Shown: positions 56,422-64,000 of the stretch, piece by piece | Layout: each line of letters opens with the position of its first letter | Numbering within the stretch: the stretch's first letter is position 1 | Assembly (NCBI GenBank): GCA_003963115.1 | Contig: RXJQ01000037.1 | Coordinates: forward strand, 62,001-126,000 | Length of the DNA: 64,000 nt | Direction of reading: 5' to 3' | DNA from: Burkholderiales bacterium | Lineage (GTDB): Bacteria > Pseudomonadota > Gammaproteobacteria > Burkholderiales > Burkholderiaceae_C | Translations under genes and position numbers: made by a program | The notes under the pieces: generated by a model | Databases searched by the model: none | The model's input: the letters and a program-made list of their open reading frames with translations, nothing else | What the model was told of the DNA's origin: nothing

Positions 56422-57738
56422 TCAGCTTGCGTATATCTTCTTGTGGATCTGGCGCGTGCCCCACCAGATCAGGGCCAGCACCAGCGGGATGAGGGCGCCG
56501 GCCAGCATCTCGGGGTTGATGGGGGCACCGGCAGCTTTGGCCGCCTTGCCGCCATAAAGGATCAGGCTGATCACGTAATACGAGATCGCGGCAATCGACA
56601 GTCCTTCCACCGTGCTTTGCAGCCTGAGTTGCAGCTCCTGGCCACGGGTGAGCTTTTCAAGCAGTTGCTGGTTCTGGGCTTCGGTGGCAATGTCCACGCG
56701 GGTGCGCAGCAAGGCGCTGGCCCGCTCGATGCGCTGCGACAGCGACCCCAGGCGCTGCGCGGTGGCCTGTACCGTGGCCATGGCCGGTGACAGGCGCTTG
56801 AGCAGGAATTCGCCGACCATCTGTGTGCCCGGGATGGCGACCTCGCGCAACTGTTCGATGCGCTGTGTGACCAGGCTGTCGTAGGCGCGCGTGGCCGAGA
56901 AGCGGTACATGTGCTTGGCCGTGGCCCGCTCGACCCGTGCCGCCAGGCCGATGAGCTGGGTCAGCAAGTCCTGGTCGGACACCTCCTTGCTTTCCATCAG
57001 GGCCGTGATGGCGGCCAGTTGCTCTTCGCATGCGGTGAGCGTGGGGCCGAGTTCCTTGGCGATGGGCAGGCCGCGCAAGGCCATGAGCCGGTAGGTTTCG
57101 AGTTCCAGCAGGCGCTGTGAAAGCCGCCCAGCTCGCAGCTCGGAGGTATTGGCAGGCGAGATCACCAGCAGGCGCTCGAAGCCGCTGTCGCGCAGGTGGA
57201 AGTCGGTGATGGCGCAGGAGCGGCGTATGCCCATGAGCGAGGCGACGGTCTCGCGGCCATCGAACCAGGGCTCGGCCTGGGCGCGCATGGCGGCCGGGTC
57301 ATCCACATCGCCATGAACCATGGCCATGGTGATGGCCGCCACCGTGCGACCGGGGATGCGCGACAACCAGGCCGGGTCCACCACGAAGGCGCGCATCAGC
57401 TCGGCCTCGTCGCCGGTTTCAAGCGCGTGCTCGGGCAAGGCCTGCACGATGGAGTAACGCGTGAACTCGGTGTGGCGTTCCCACTTGAGCGTGTGATTGG
57501 CAAAGCGCAGCCGCACAAAATTGGCCTGGAGCTGCTCCAGCTGCAGATCTTGCTGATCGGGCAACTGGCGCAGGTGCTGCCACTCCTGCTCGCGGCTGAC
57601 GCCCTCGTTGAGCACGGCCACATACACCACGAGTGCCGGCAGGCGGATGCGGGCCGGTGGGCGCGCGTGTACCTCGTTGTGCAGGACCGCGCGTTGCGGG
57701 TCGTCCTGGGGCAGGGCGGTAGGCAAGTCTCGCTGCAT
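56422..57738 (-). CDS. DUF3422 family membrane protein
   Basis: 438 residues. N-terminal LHNEVHARPPARIRLPALVV and WERHTEFTRYSIVQ are the DUF3422 hallmarks; a coiled-coil middle (about 210-370) is followed by two C-terminal helices (LSIAAISYYVISLILYGGKA, MLAGALIPLVLALIWWGT). Topology is N-in with a C-terminal membrane anchor. Function is unknown. The OsmC gene ends 12 bp upstream in the same direction. Confidence 0.88.
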   Translation of the reverse strand: MQRDLPTALPQDDPQRAVLHNEVHARPPARIRLPALVVYVAVLNEGVSREQEWQHLRQLPDQQDLQLEQLQANFVRLRFANHTLKWERHTEFTRYSIVQALPEHALETGDEAELMRAFVVDPAWLSRIPGRTVAAITMAMVHGDVDDPAAMRAQAEPWFDGRETVASLMGIRRSCAITDFHLRDSGFERLLVISPANTSELRAGRLSQRLLELETYRLMALRGLPIAKELGPTLTACEEQLAAITALMESKEVSDQDLLTQLIGLAARVERATAKHMYRFSATRAYDSLVTQRIEQLREVAIPGTQMVGEFLLKRLSPAMATVQATAQRLGSLSQRIERASALLRTRVDIATEAQNQQLLEKLTRGQELQLRLQSTVEGLSIAAISYYVISLILYGGKAAKAAGAPINPEMLAGALIPLVLALIWWGTRQIHKKIYAS

Positions 57739-57750
57739 GGCCTGCCTTGC

Positions 57751-58197
57751 TTATTTCAGGACGACGCCATCCGCATCACGCACATGCACGGTGACAGGAA
57801 TACCCCTGCCCACACTCTGCGTGACCGTGCAATAGGACTCGAAGGTTTCCAGGACCCGGTCCAGGTGCTCCAGCTTGGCCGCCGGCACGCCCAGTTGCAG
57901 CCTGGCCTCGATGGCCTGAACCCGAAAGCGCCCCTCCTCATTGCGCCCCACCGTGGCGCTGACCTCGGTGCGCAGCGGTTCCGGTGTCTGCTTGAACTTG
58001 CGCAGCGCGAACAACAGCGAGTCTGACAGGCAGTTGCCCACGGCGGCCGCCAGCAGTTGCACCGGGGAGGGGCCTTGACTTTGGCCCAGCGGGGGCGGCT
58101 CGTCGGCGAGCAGGGGCGGCATGGGGTCGCCGAAGCTGACGCGGAATTGGTAGTCCTGCTGCTGGTCCAGGCTCACGGTGACGATCTGATCTGACAT
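57751..58197 (-). CDS. OsmC-family protein
   Basis: 148 residues from the ATG at 58197. The two redox cysteines of the OsmC/Ohr fold are present: VGNCLSDSLLFALRK and ESYCTVTQSVGRGI. OsmC-type proteins reduce organic hydroperoxides; this member is shorter and lacks Ohr-specific sequence, so the peroxide range is unclear. Confidence 0.88.
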   Translation of the reverse strand: MSDQIVTVSLDQQQDYQFRVSFGDPMPPLLADEPPPLGQSQGPSPVQLLAAAVGNCLSDSLLFALRKFKQTPEPLRTEVSATVGRNEEGRFRVQAIEARLQLGVPAAKLEHLDRVLETFESYCTVTQSVGRGIPVTVHVRDADGVVLK

Positions 58198-58392
58198 GAA
58201 GGCGTCCTTAACTTCTGGCGGTATCGCTGCATTGATTCTGCCGGATCTGGCGGGTGGGCTTGGCCACGCAACTGCACCTTGGGGCAACACGACCGGGCAG
58301 GGCTGCGCACTGGTTTAGCGCACCAGCGCGCGCAGGTGCTGTCAGCCTGATCATGAAATGCACCCAAACCGTACCTGCACCCGGATTTCGCC

Positions 58393-58408
58393 TGGCACAC
58401 AAGCTGCT
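58393..58408 (+). promoter_or_regulatory. Sigma-54 promoter of the ABC/creatininase/glnT operon
   Basis: TGGCAC-ACAAG-CTGCT: the -24 element is a perfect match and the -12 element differs by one base from TTGCW, with GG and GC exactly 10 bp apart. Transcription would start near 58420, about 35 bp before the first ATG. TGCACC repeats at 58369-58384 upstream may be parts of NtrC-like sites, but I cannot identify a full palindrome. Confidence 0.75.
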
Positions 58409-58453
58409 TAAACCCTGTCGGTATTACTGTTTGTTCAACCCGTAATAACGTGA

Positions 58454-59470
58454 ATGGGCGCCATGATGATCTCTAAGTCAGCAGCAAAGCGTTTGATCGG
58501 CGGTTTCCAGGCCCTGGCCTTGACCGCCACCTTGGTGGGCACGCAGGCGGGATGGTCCGCCGAGCCTCTGAAAATCGGCTACAGCGACTGGCCGGGCTGG
58601 GTGGCTTGGCAGGTGGCCATCGACAAGGGCTGGTTCAAGCAGGCCGGTGTGGACGTGAAGTTCGAGTGGTTCGACTACTCCGCTTCGATGGACGCCTTCT
58701 CTGCGGGCAAGATCGATGCCGTGACCATGACCAACGGCGACACCCTGGTGACCGGGGCGGCCGGTGGCAAGGGCGTGATGATCATGCTGACCGACTACTC
58801 CAACGGCAACGACATGATCATCGGCAAGCCCGGCATCAAGTCGCTCAAGGACCTCAAGGGCAAGAAGGTGGCTGTGGAGGTTGGCCTGGTCGAGCACCTT
58901 CTGCTGCTCAATGGTTTGAAGAAGGCCGGCATCAAGGAGACCGATGTCACCCTGGTCAACGCCAAGACCAACGAGATGCCTCAGGTGCTGGCCTCAGGTG
59001 ACGTCGCAGCCGTGGGGGCCTGGCAACCGATCGCCGGCCAGGCCATCAAGGGCGCGCCTGGCGCCAAGCCGCTGGTCACGTCTGCCGATGAGCCCGGCCT
59101 GATCTACGACGTGCTGGCTGTGAGCCCCGCGAGCCTGGCCGCCCACAAGGCCGAATGGCAGAAGGTGGTGCTGGTCTGGGACAAGGTCGTGAGCTATATC
59201 CAGGATCCCAAGACCCAGCCCGATGCCGTGAAGATCATGTCAGCCCGCGTGGGGGTGCCGGCCGACGCCTATCTGCACTTCCTCAAGGGGACCAAGCTGC
59301 TGTCCCTGAGCGAGGGCAAGAAGGTGCTGGTCAAGGCCGATGGCTTCAAGTCGCTCTACGGCTCGTCGAAGATCGCCGATGACTTCAACGTCAAGAACGC
59401 GGTCTACAAAGAGCCGCAGAAGATCGACGCCTACATCGATCCCAGCCTGACCAACGCAGCCGTCAAGTAA
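58454..59470 (+). CDS. NitT/TauT-type ABC substrate-binding protein
   Basis: 338 residues; a second possible ATG lies 9 bp on. Signal peptide (FQALALTATLVGTQAGWSAE). SsuA/ThiY-like fold: LKIGYSDWPGWVAWQVAIDK, KFEWFDYSASMDAFSAGKID, NDMIIGKPGIKSLKDLKGKK. The ligand is unknown; sulfonate, nitrile, thiamine-precursor and amine binders all share the fold. First gene of a nitrogen-themed operon behind a sigma-54 promoter. Confidence 0.9.
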   Translation: MGAMMISKSAAKRLIGGFQALALTATLVGTQAGWSAEPLKIGYSDWPGWVAWQVAIDKGWFKQAGVDVKFEWFDYSASMDAFSAGKIDAVTMTNGDTLVTGAAGGKGVMIMLTDYSNGNDMIIGKPGIKSLKDLKGKKVAVEVGLVEHLLLLNGLKKAGIKETDVTLVNAKTNEMPQVLASGDVAAVGAWQPIAGQAIKGAPGAKPLVTSADEPGLIYDVLAVSPASLAAHKAEWQKVVLVWDKVVSYIQDPKTQPDAVKIMSARVGVPADAYLHFLKGTKLLSLSEGKKVLVKADGFKSLYGSSKIADDFNVKNAVYKEPQKIDAYIDPSLTNAAVK

Positions 59471-59472
59471 TC

Positions 59473-60438
59473 ATGGGTCAGACCGGTTGGTTTGCCGTGC
59501 GCGCGGCCTTGACGCCCCAGCGCCGGCTGATGCTGGGCATCGGGTCCTTCGTGCTGCCGCTGATGCTGTGGTGCGCGGTGAGTTACCTGCCCTTCGTGTG
59601 GCATCCGCAGGTGCTCATCACGCAGCCTGGCGATGTCGACTACTTCCAGGTCGGCATGCGTGTGGACAAGGACGTGTTCCGCGACGAGTCGCAAGCCATG
59701 AAGGAGGCGGGTAAAGCCTTGCCCATGGGCGAGCCGGCCAACCCGGTCTACCTGCCCGCACCGCATGAGGTGCTCAAGGCTTTCTACACAGCCTTCACCA
59801 CGCCGCCCGAGCAGAAGGACGCACCGTGGCTGCACGAGAGCCTTTGGCAAAGCATGCAGGTGATCTTCTGGGGCTTTGTGCTGTCGTCGCTGATCGGGGT
59901 GCCATTGGGCATCGTGTGCGGCACCTACAGCGCCATCGCGCGCCTGAACGAGCCCTTCATCGAGTTCTTCCGCTATCTGCCTGCACCAGCATTTGGTGCA
60001 CTGGCGGTGGCCATCCTGGGTATCCACGATGGACCCAAGATCGCCATCATCGTGATCGGTACCTTCTTCCAGCAGGTGCTGGTGATCTCCAACACCACTC
60101 GCAAGTTGGACTTCGCCTTGCTCGAAGCGGCGATGACGCTGGGCACCAAGCGCTGGCGCCTGATCTCTCGCGTGGTGGTGCCGGGTATCCTGCCGGACCT
60201 TTATCGAGATCAGCGCGTGCTGCTGGGCTGGGCCTGGACCTACCTGATCGTGGCCGAATTGATCGGCACGAGTTCCGGCATCACCTTCTTCATCACGCAG
60301 CAGGCACGCTACCAGCACTTCGAGAATGTGTACGCCGCGATCGCCATGATCGGGATCATCGGCCTGGGCATCGACCTGACCCTGGCCTGGCTGGGCAGAC
60401 GCCTCTTCCCATGGGACCGATCTGCGGGCAAGCAGTGA
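59473..60438 (+). CDS. ABC transporter permease (NitT/TauT type)
   Basis: 321 residues, SsuC-like: [60 protein letters not shown] (EAA loop), [20 protein letters not shown]. Longer than typical SsuC (about 260) because of an inserted hydrophilic segment of about 75 residues between the first two helices (about 45-115). Start is 2 bp after the binding-protein stop. Confidence 0.9.
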   Translation: MGQTGWFAVRAALTPQRRLMLGIGSFVLPLMLWCAVSYLPFVWHPQVLITQPGDVDYFQVGMRVDKDVFRDESQAMKEAGKALPMGEPANPVYLPAPHEVLKAFYTAFTTPPEQKDAPWLHESLWQSMQVIFWGFVLSSLIGVPLGIVCGTYSAIARLNEPFIEFFRYLPAPAFGALAVAILGIHDGPKIAIIVIGTFFQQVLVISNTTRKLDFALLEAAMTLGTKRWRLISRVVVPGILPDLYRDQRVLLGWAWTYLIVAELIGTSSGITFFITQQARYQHFENVYAAIAMIGIIGLGIDLTLAWLGRRLFPWDRSAGKQ

Positions 60439-60460
60439 GCATCGACTGGAGCTTGTGGAC

Positions 60461-61375
60461 ATGAACATGACGACCACCGTTTCCTATCTGGACCAGTCCG
60501 ACTCCGTGCGCGAGCGTTTCGATCGGCTCAAGCAGCGCGAGGTCGTGCTGGAGGTCAAAGGCCTGGGCAAGACCTATGAGTCGCACCAGGGGCCGGTCAC
60601 CGCGCTGGAGGACATCAACTTCAAGACGCACCGCCGTGAGTTCGTGTGCGTGATCGGGCCATCGGGCTGCGGCAAGTCCACCTTGATCCGCATCCTGGCT
60701 GGGCTGGAGTCCTACTCATCTGGGCAGGTGCTGCTGGATGGCGAGCCCGTTCAAGGGCCTTGCCGTGACCGGGGCATGGTCTTCCAGGGCTACACCTTGT
60801 TCCCCTGGCTGACCGTCAAGAAGAACGTGATGTTCGGGCTGGAGGTCAACGACACCGGCCGCACCGAGGCCGAGGCCCAGGCACGTCAATGGCTGGAACT
60901 GGTGGGCTTGAGCAAGTTCGCCGATCACTATCCGCACCAGCTCTCGGGGGGCATGAAGCAACGCGTGGCCATTGCGCGCGCGCTGGCCAACCAGCCGCGC
61001 ATCCTTTTGATGGACGAACCCTTCGGAGCCCTGGATGCCCAGACCCGTGCCAAGATGCAGAACCACTTGCTGGAGATCTGGAAGAACATCGATATCACCA
61101 TCCTGTTCATCACCCACGATCTGGATGAGGCCATCTTCCTGGCCGACCGCATTCTGGTGCTGAAGGCGCATCCGGGCTCGGTGCAGGAACTCATCGAGGT
61201 GCCGGTGCCGCGTCCACGTTCTGCCATGCATCTCACCAGCCCCGAATTCCAGGCGACCAAGGCCCGGCTCGAGGCCTTGATCCATCCGCCGCAGGCTGAG
61301 TCCGCGCACAGCGAGGACGACGACGTCATGCCCCAGGTCATCCGCATGACCGATGTGAGCGACAACGTGGAGTGA
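60461..61375 (+). CDS. ABC transporter ATPase (NitT/TauT type)
   Basis: 304 residues from the ATG at 60461, preceded by TGGAGC; a GTG 6 bp earlier is less likely. Walker [19 protein letters not shown], signature [17 protein letters not shown], Walker [18 protein letters not shown], switch His in [10 protein letters not shown]. The C-terminal 40 residues are acidic ([10 protein letters not shown]). 8 bp before the creatininase gene. Confidence 0.93.
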   Translation: MNMTTTVSYLDQSDSVRERFDRLKQREVVLEVKGLGKTYESHQGPVTALEDINFKTHRREFVCVIGPSGCGKSTLIRILAGLESYSSGQVLLDGEPVQGPCRDRGMVFQGYTLFPWLTVKKNVMFGLEVNDTGRTEAEAQARQWLELVGLSKFADHYPHQLSGGMKQRVAIARALANQPRILLMDEPFGALDAQTRAKMQNHLLEIWKNIDITILFITHDLDEAIFLADRILVLKAHPGSVQELIEVPVPRPRSAMHLTSPEFQATKARLEALIHPPQAESAHSEDDDVMPQVIRMTDVSDNVE

Positions 61376-61383
61376 GGTGCGCC

Positions 61384-62145
61384 ATGCAATGGTCTGACAT
61401 CACCTGGTGCGAGTTGCCCGACAAGCTGGCCGCCGTGGCGCATGCGGCCATCCTGCCCGTTGGAGCGACCGAGCAGCATGGCCCGCACATGGGCTGTGGC
61501 ATGGACACCGAGATCGCCGACAAGCTGTGCAAGGCCGTGGCTGAGCGAACCGGTGTGCCCATGCTGCCCGCGCTGCCTTATGGCTGCTCATTGGGGCACA
61601 GTCGGCGCTGGCCGGGCACGATCCCCGTTCAGCCCATCACCCTGATCGAGCTGGTCAAGCAGATCGGCGATGGGGCCTATCACAGCGGCGTGAAGCGCCT
61701 GTTCATCGTCAACACGCATGTGACCAACGCAGCCCCCTTGCGCTGTGCATTGGAGATGCTGCGCGCCGAGCACGATGACCTCATGGTGGCCGTGATCAAC
61801 TCGCCGCAGATCAGCGAGCGCGTGAGGCAATTTCATTTTGCGGACGCCGATGACTGGCACGCCAACGATGCCGAGACCGCCTTGATGCTGGCCCTGTCGC
61901 CGCACATGGTCCGCATGGAAAAGCTGCATGAGGCCGATGATCCTGATCGCACCGAAGGCCAGGTCTTCGCGCACCCGGTCAACCGCACCAGCCTCAATGG
62001 GGTGACGGGCTTCCCGAGCAGGGCCACGGTTGCCAAGGGCCAGCAGGGCTTTGACTGGATGGTGGAAGACCTCAGCGCCCTGATCCAAAGGGGCTTGAGG
62101 CAGCAGCCACCGCTGGCGCATTCGTATTTCGACCGCGTGGGCTGA
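61384..62145 (+). CDS. Creatininase-family amidohydrolase
   Basis: 253 residues from the ATG at 61384, with GTGAGGTG upstream. Creatininase fold with metal motif ILPVGATEQHGPHMGCGMDT, then NTHVTNAAPLRCALEML and DADDWHANDAETALMLALSP (ligand-bearing His/Glu). Members hydrolyse cyclic or linear amides (creatinine, formamidopyrimidines, others). The true substrate is probably that of the co-encoded ABC transporter. Confidence 0.87.
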   Translation: MQWSDITWCELPDKLAAVAHAAILPVGATEQHGPHMGCGMDTEIADKLCKAVAERTGVPMLPALPYGCSLGHSRRWPGTIPVQPITLIELVKQIGDGAYHSGVKRLFIVNTHVTNAAPLRCALEMLRAEHDDLMVAVINSPQISERVRQFHFADADDWHANDAETALMLALSPHMVRMEKLHEADDPDRTEGQVFAHPVNRTSLNGVTGFPSRATVAKGQQGFDWMVEDLSALIQRGLRQQPPLAHSYFDRVG

Positions 62146-62184
62146 TGACACCAGCGGTTCTTTTTTGTCAATGGAGTTTTCGGT

Positions 62185-63549
62185 ATGCATTCCTCGAAGC
62201 AAGAAGTCCTGGACATCCAGCAGTCGCTCAAGGCCAAAGGCGTGAAGTACTGCATCGGCGCCTATGTCGATATCCACGGGGTTCAGAAGGCCAAGGTCGT
62301 GCCCATCGACCACCTGCCGCAGATGGCGGCGGGCTCGGAGCGCTACACCGGCTACGCACTCGATGGCCTGGGCCAGGCGCCAAATGAAGACGAGTTGACC
62401 TCGGTGCCCGATATGCGCCACATCGTTCAACTGCCCTGGGAACCTAAGATCGCCTGGATGCCGGCAGACAACCACTTCAAGGGCGAGCCCTATCCCTTGA
62501 GCACCCGCGTGGCCCTGCAGAACGTGATGGCCGAGGCCGCGAAGATGGGCTTTGGCATGAACCTGGGCATCGAGTGCGAGATCTTCCTGCTCAAGAAGGA
62601 AGCCGACGGCACGCTGGCTGTGCCTCATGCCGATGACAAGCTGGTCAAGCCCTGCTACGACGTCAAGGGCTTCATCGACAACTTCAGCTGGCTGGACAAG
62701 GTCGCCACCTGCATCAACGAGCTGGGCTGGGATCTCTACTCCTTCGACCACGAGGACGCCAACGGCCAGTTCGAGTTCGACTTCAACTATGCCGATGCGC
62801 TCACCACCTGCGACCGCCTGACCTTCTTTCGCATGATGGCCAAGCACTACGCCGAAGAAGAGGGCTTGTTGGCCACCATGATGCCCAAGCCCTTTGCCAA
62901 CAAGACGGGCAATGGGGCGCACTTCAATATGTCGCTCTATGACCTCAAGACCGGCAAGAACCTGTTTGCCTGCGACCCCAAGGAAGACCCGCGCGGCATT
63001 GGCCTCACGCCACTGGGCTATCAGTTCGTGGCCGGTATCCTCAAGCACGGCCGTGCCTTGTGCGCGGTGTTTGCGCCCACTGTCAACAGCTACAAGCGAC
63101 TGGTACGGCGTGGGGCCATGAGCTATTTCTCGTGGGCCCCGGTGTTCAACTCCTATGGCTCGAACAACCGGACCAACTCGGTGCGCATCCCGGCCGGTGG
63201 CGGGCGCTGCGAGTCACGCAATGCCGATGGTGCGGTCAACCCTTATCTGGCGGCGGCGCTGGCGCTCGCTGCGGGCCTGGAAGGTATCCGTGAAGGCCTG
63301 AACCCGGGTGAGCCCAACGAGGACAATCTCTACGAGTTGACCGACGCACAGCGCAAGGCGCGTGGCATCGAGTTCCTGCCGCAGACCCTGCAGGAGGCCG
63401 TCCAGGCTTTTGCCGCCGACCCGCTGGTGGAGCGCACACTGGGCAAAGCGCTGCGCGATGAATTCATCACCTACAAGACCCAGGAGTGGGAGGCGTACCA
63501 CCTGTCCATCAGCCAGTGGGAAACCGAACGCTACAGCCACATGTTCTAA
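62185..63549 (+). CDS. glnT: Type III glutamine synthetase-family protein (GlnT/GmaS-like)
   Basis: 454 residues; ATGGAG ribosome-binding region upstream. GlnT-type ligase: [100 protein letters not shown] (ATP and glutamate-site residues). This subfamily includes glutamate-ammonia ligases and gamma-glutamylmethylamide synthetase of the N-methylglutamate pathway; sequence alone does not separate them. In this operon it would capture ammonia or an amine released by the amidohydrolase. 9 bp before the NikR-like gene. Confidence 0.88.
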   Translation: MHSSKQEVLDIQQSLKAKGVKYCIGAYVDIHGVQKAKVVPIDHLPQMAAGSERYTGYALDGLGQAPNEDELTSVPDMRHIVQLPWEPKIAWMPADNHFKGEPYPLSTRVALQNVMAEAAKMGFGMNLGIECEIFLLKKEADGTLAVPHADDKLVKPCYDVKGFIDNFSWLDKVATCINELGWDLYSFDHEDANGQFEFDFNYADALTTCDRLTFFRMMAKHYAEEEGLLATMMPKPFANKTGNGAHFNMSLYDLKTGKNLFACDPKEDPRGIGLTPLGYQFVAGILKHGRALCAVFAPTVNSYKRLVRRGAMSYFSWAPVFNSYGSNNRTNSVRIPAGGGRCESRNADGAVNPYLAAALALAAGLEGIREGLNPGEPNEDNLYELTDAQRKARGIEFLPQTLQEAVQAFAADPLVERTLGKALRDEFITYKTQEWEAYHLSISQWETERYSHMF

Positions 63550-63557
63550 GAAAAGCC

Positions 63558-64000
63558 ATGGACGACGCACTCTTGAACCCCGGGGAGGGGCGCCCATGCA
63601 GCCCGGTGACCCGCATCAGCATCTCGATGCCGGAAGACCTCTTGCAGGAGCTGGACGTGATGGTGGCGCGACGTGGCTTTGAAAGCCGCTCGCAAGCCAT
63701 CAGCGCCATGATCAACGACCAGTTGCTGGAGCACAAGCGCCAGTTGGGCGAGCAGGTCATGATGGGCACGATCACGCTGTTGTATGACCGCTCGGTGCGG
63801 GGCCTGCAAAAGCAGCTCTCCGACCTGCAATGCAACCACATCGACGAGGTCATCAGCTCGCTGCATGTGCACCTCATGGACAAGCAGATGCTGGAGGTGG
63901 TGCTGGTCCAGGGGCCGGCCACCAAGCTGCAGGCCATCGCGGATGCCATGAGCACGCTGCGGGGCGTCATCACCGGCCGATTGCAACTGATGGCCGCCAC
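63558..64000 (+). CDS. NikR-like ribbon-helix-helix regulator, cut at the window end
   Basis: About 147 codons visible from the ATG at 63558; a GTG near 63607 would trim 16 residues. RHH DNA-binding domain (VTRISISMPEDLLQELDVMV, RRGFESRSQAISAMINDQLL) then an ACT-like domain with LHVHLMDKQMLEVVLVQGPA. The His-Val-His pair of NikR is kept, but E. coli His76 aligns with Cys (LQCNHIDEV) and Cys95 with Met (KQMLE). The nickel square-plane would therefore be altered, and a different metal or no metal is likely. Only the last residues are off the window. Confidence 0.85.
   Translation, partial: MDDALLNPGEGRPCSPVTRISISMPEDLLQELDVMVARRGFESRSQAISAMINDQLLEHKRQLGEQVMMGTITLLYDRSVRGLQKQLSDLQCNHIDEVISSLHVHLMDKQMLEVVLVQGPATKLQAIADAMSTLRGVITGRLQLMAA

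Noticed and set aside
58261-58384. Full NtrC enhancer upstream of the right-hand operon
   Set aside because: Several TGCACC/GGTGC half-sites are present, but none is paired at the correct spacing to make a convincing palindrome.

Overview
The window is high-GC DNA whose gene content (UrtABCDE, TamAB, ParC, a DUF1841 protein, an H-NS-family protein, a PAS-type Aer, a urease operon with an inserted hupE/ureJ) fits a betaproteobacterium of the order Burkholderiales, probably Comamonadaceae or a relative. This placement comes from family recognition only. I saw no insertion sequence, integrase, CRISPR array or rRNA; one tRNA gene (Arg, CCT) is present.

Layout. 1-2019 holds two adjacent photolyase/cryptochrome-type flavoproteins; the first is cut by the window edge. 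2117-9699 is an accessory island: an SH3-like exported protein, an orphan vgrG, a lysozyme-like T6SS effector translationally coupled to it, its probable periplasmic immunity protein, the ruin of a second vgrG, a displaced paralogous immunity gene of low GC, and an orphan copy of an immunity 3' end that runs directly into parC (9700). 12-19 kb is housekeeping and signalling: an HSDL2-like SDR, a metallophosphoesterase with a Ser/Thr kinase-UspA fusion, the aerotaxis receptor Aer, an H-NS-like protein, a GT39/ArnT-like membrane glycosyltransferase and the tRNA.

19.3-24.6 kb is a minus-strand urease operon ureA-hupE-ureB-ureC-ureE-ureF-ureG with no ureD. Divergent from it is an unusual fusion: an NCS1 permease, a cysteine cluster and a hybrid histidine kinase in one 1190-residue chain, followed by a REC-LuxR response regulator and a glycosyltransferase. 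After small single genes and a FadR-type regulator with a hydroxylase comes the urea ABC transporter operon urtABCDE (33.6-39.5 kb), with a strong terminator between urtA and urtB and a palindromic intergenic repeat between urtB and urtC. A divergent MFS/LysR pair, FKBP and DUF1841 follow.

42.8-46.0 kb is a large RTX adhesin with an N-terminal retention module, a LapG-type dialanine site and a VWA domain. Then come a cytochrome c4-like protein, a MoxR ATPase and VWA protein separated by an inverted diguanylate cyclase gene, the TamA-TamB system, DUF3422 and OsmC.

The right end (58.4-64.0 kb) is a compact operon behind a good sigma-54 promoter match: a NitT/TauT-type ABC transporter, a creatininase-family amidohydrolase, a type III glutamine synthetase relative and a NikR-like regulator whose predicted metal ligands are changed. 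Together with urease, Urt and the permease-kinase, the window is rich in nitrogen scavenging. The permease-kinase and the right-hand operon are the best candidates for undescribed biology; the T6SS module with its orphan immunity gene is the clearest evolutionary story.
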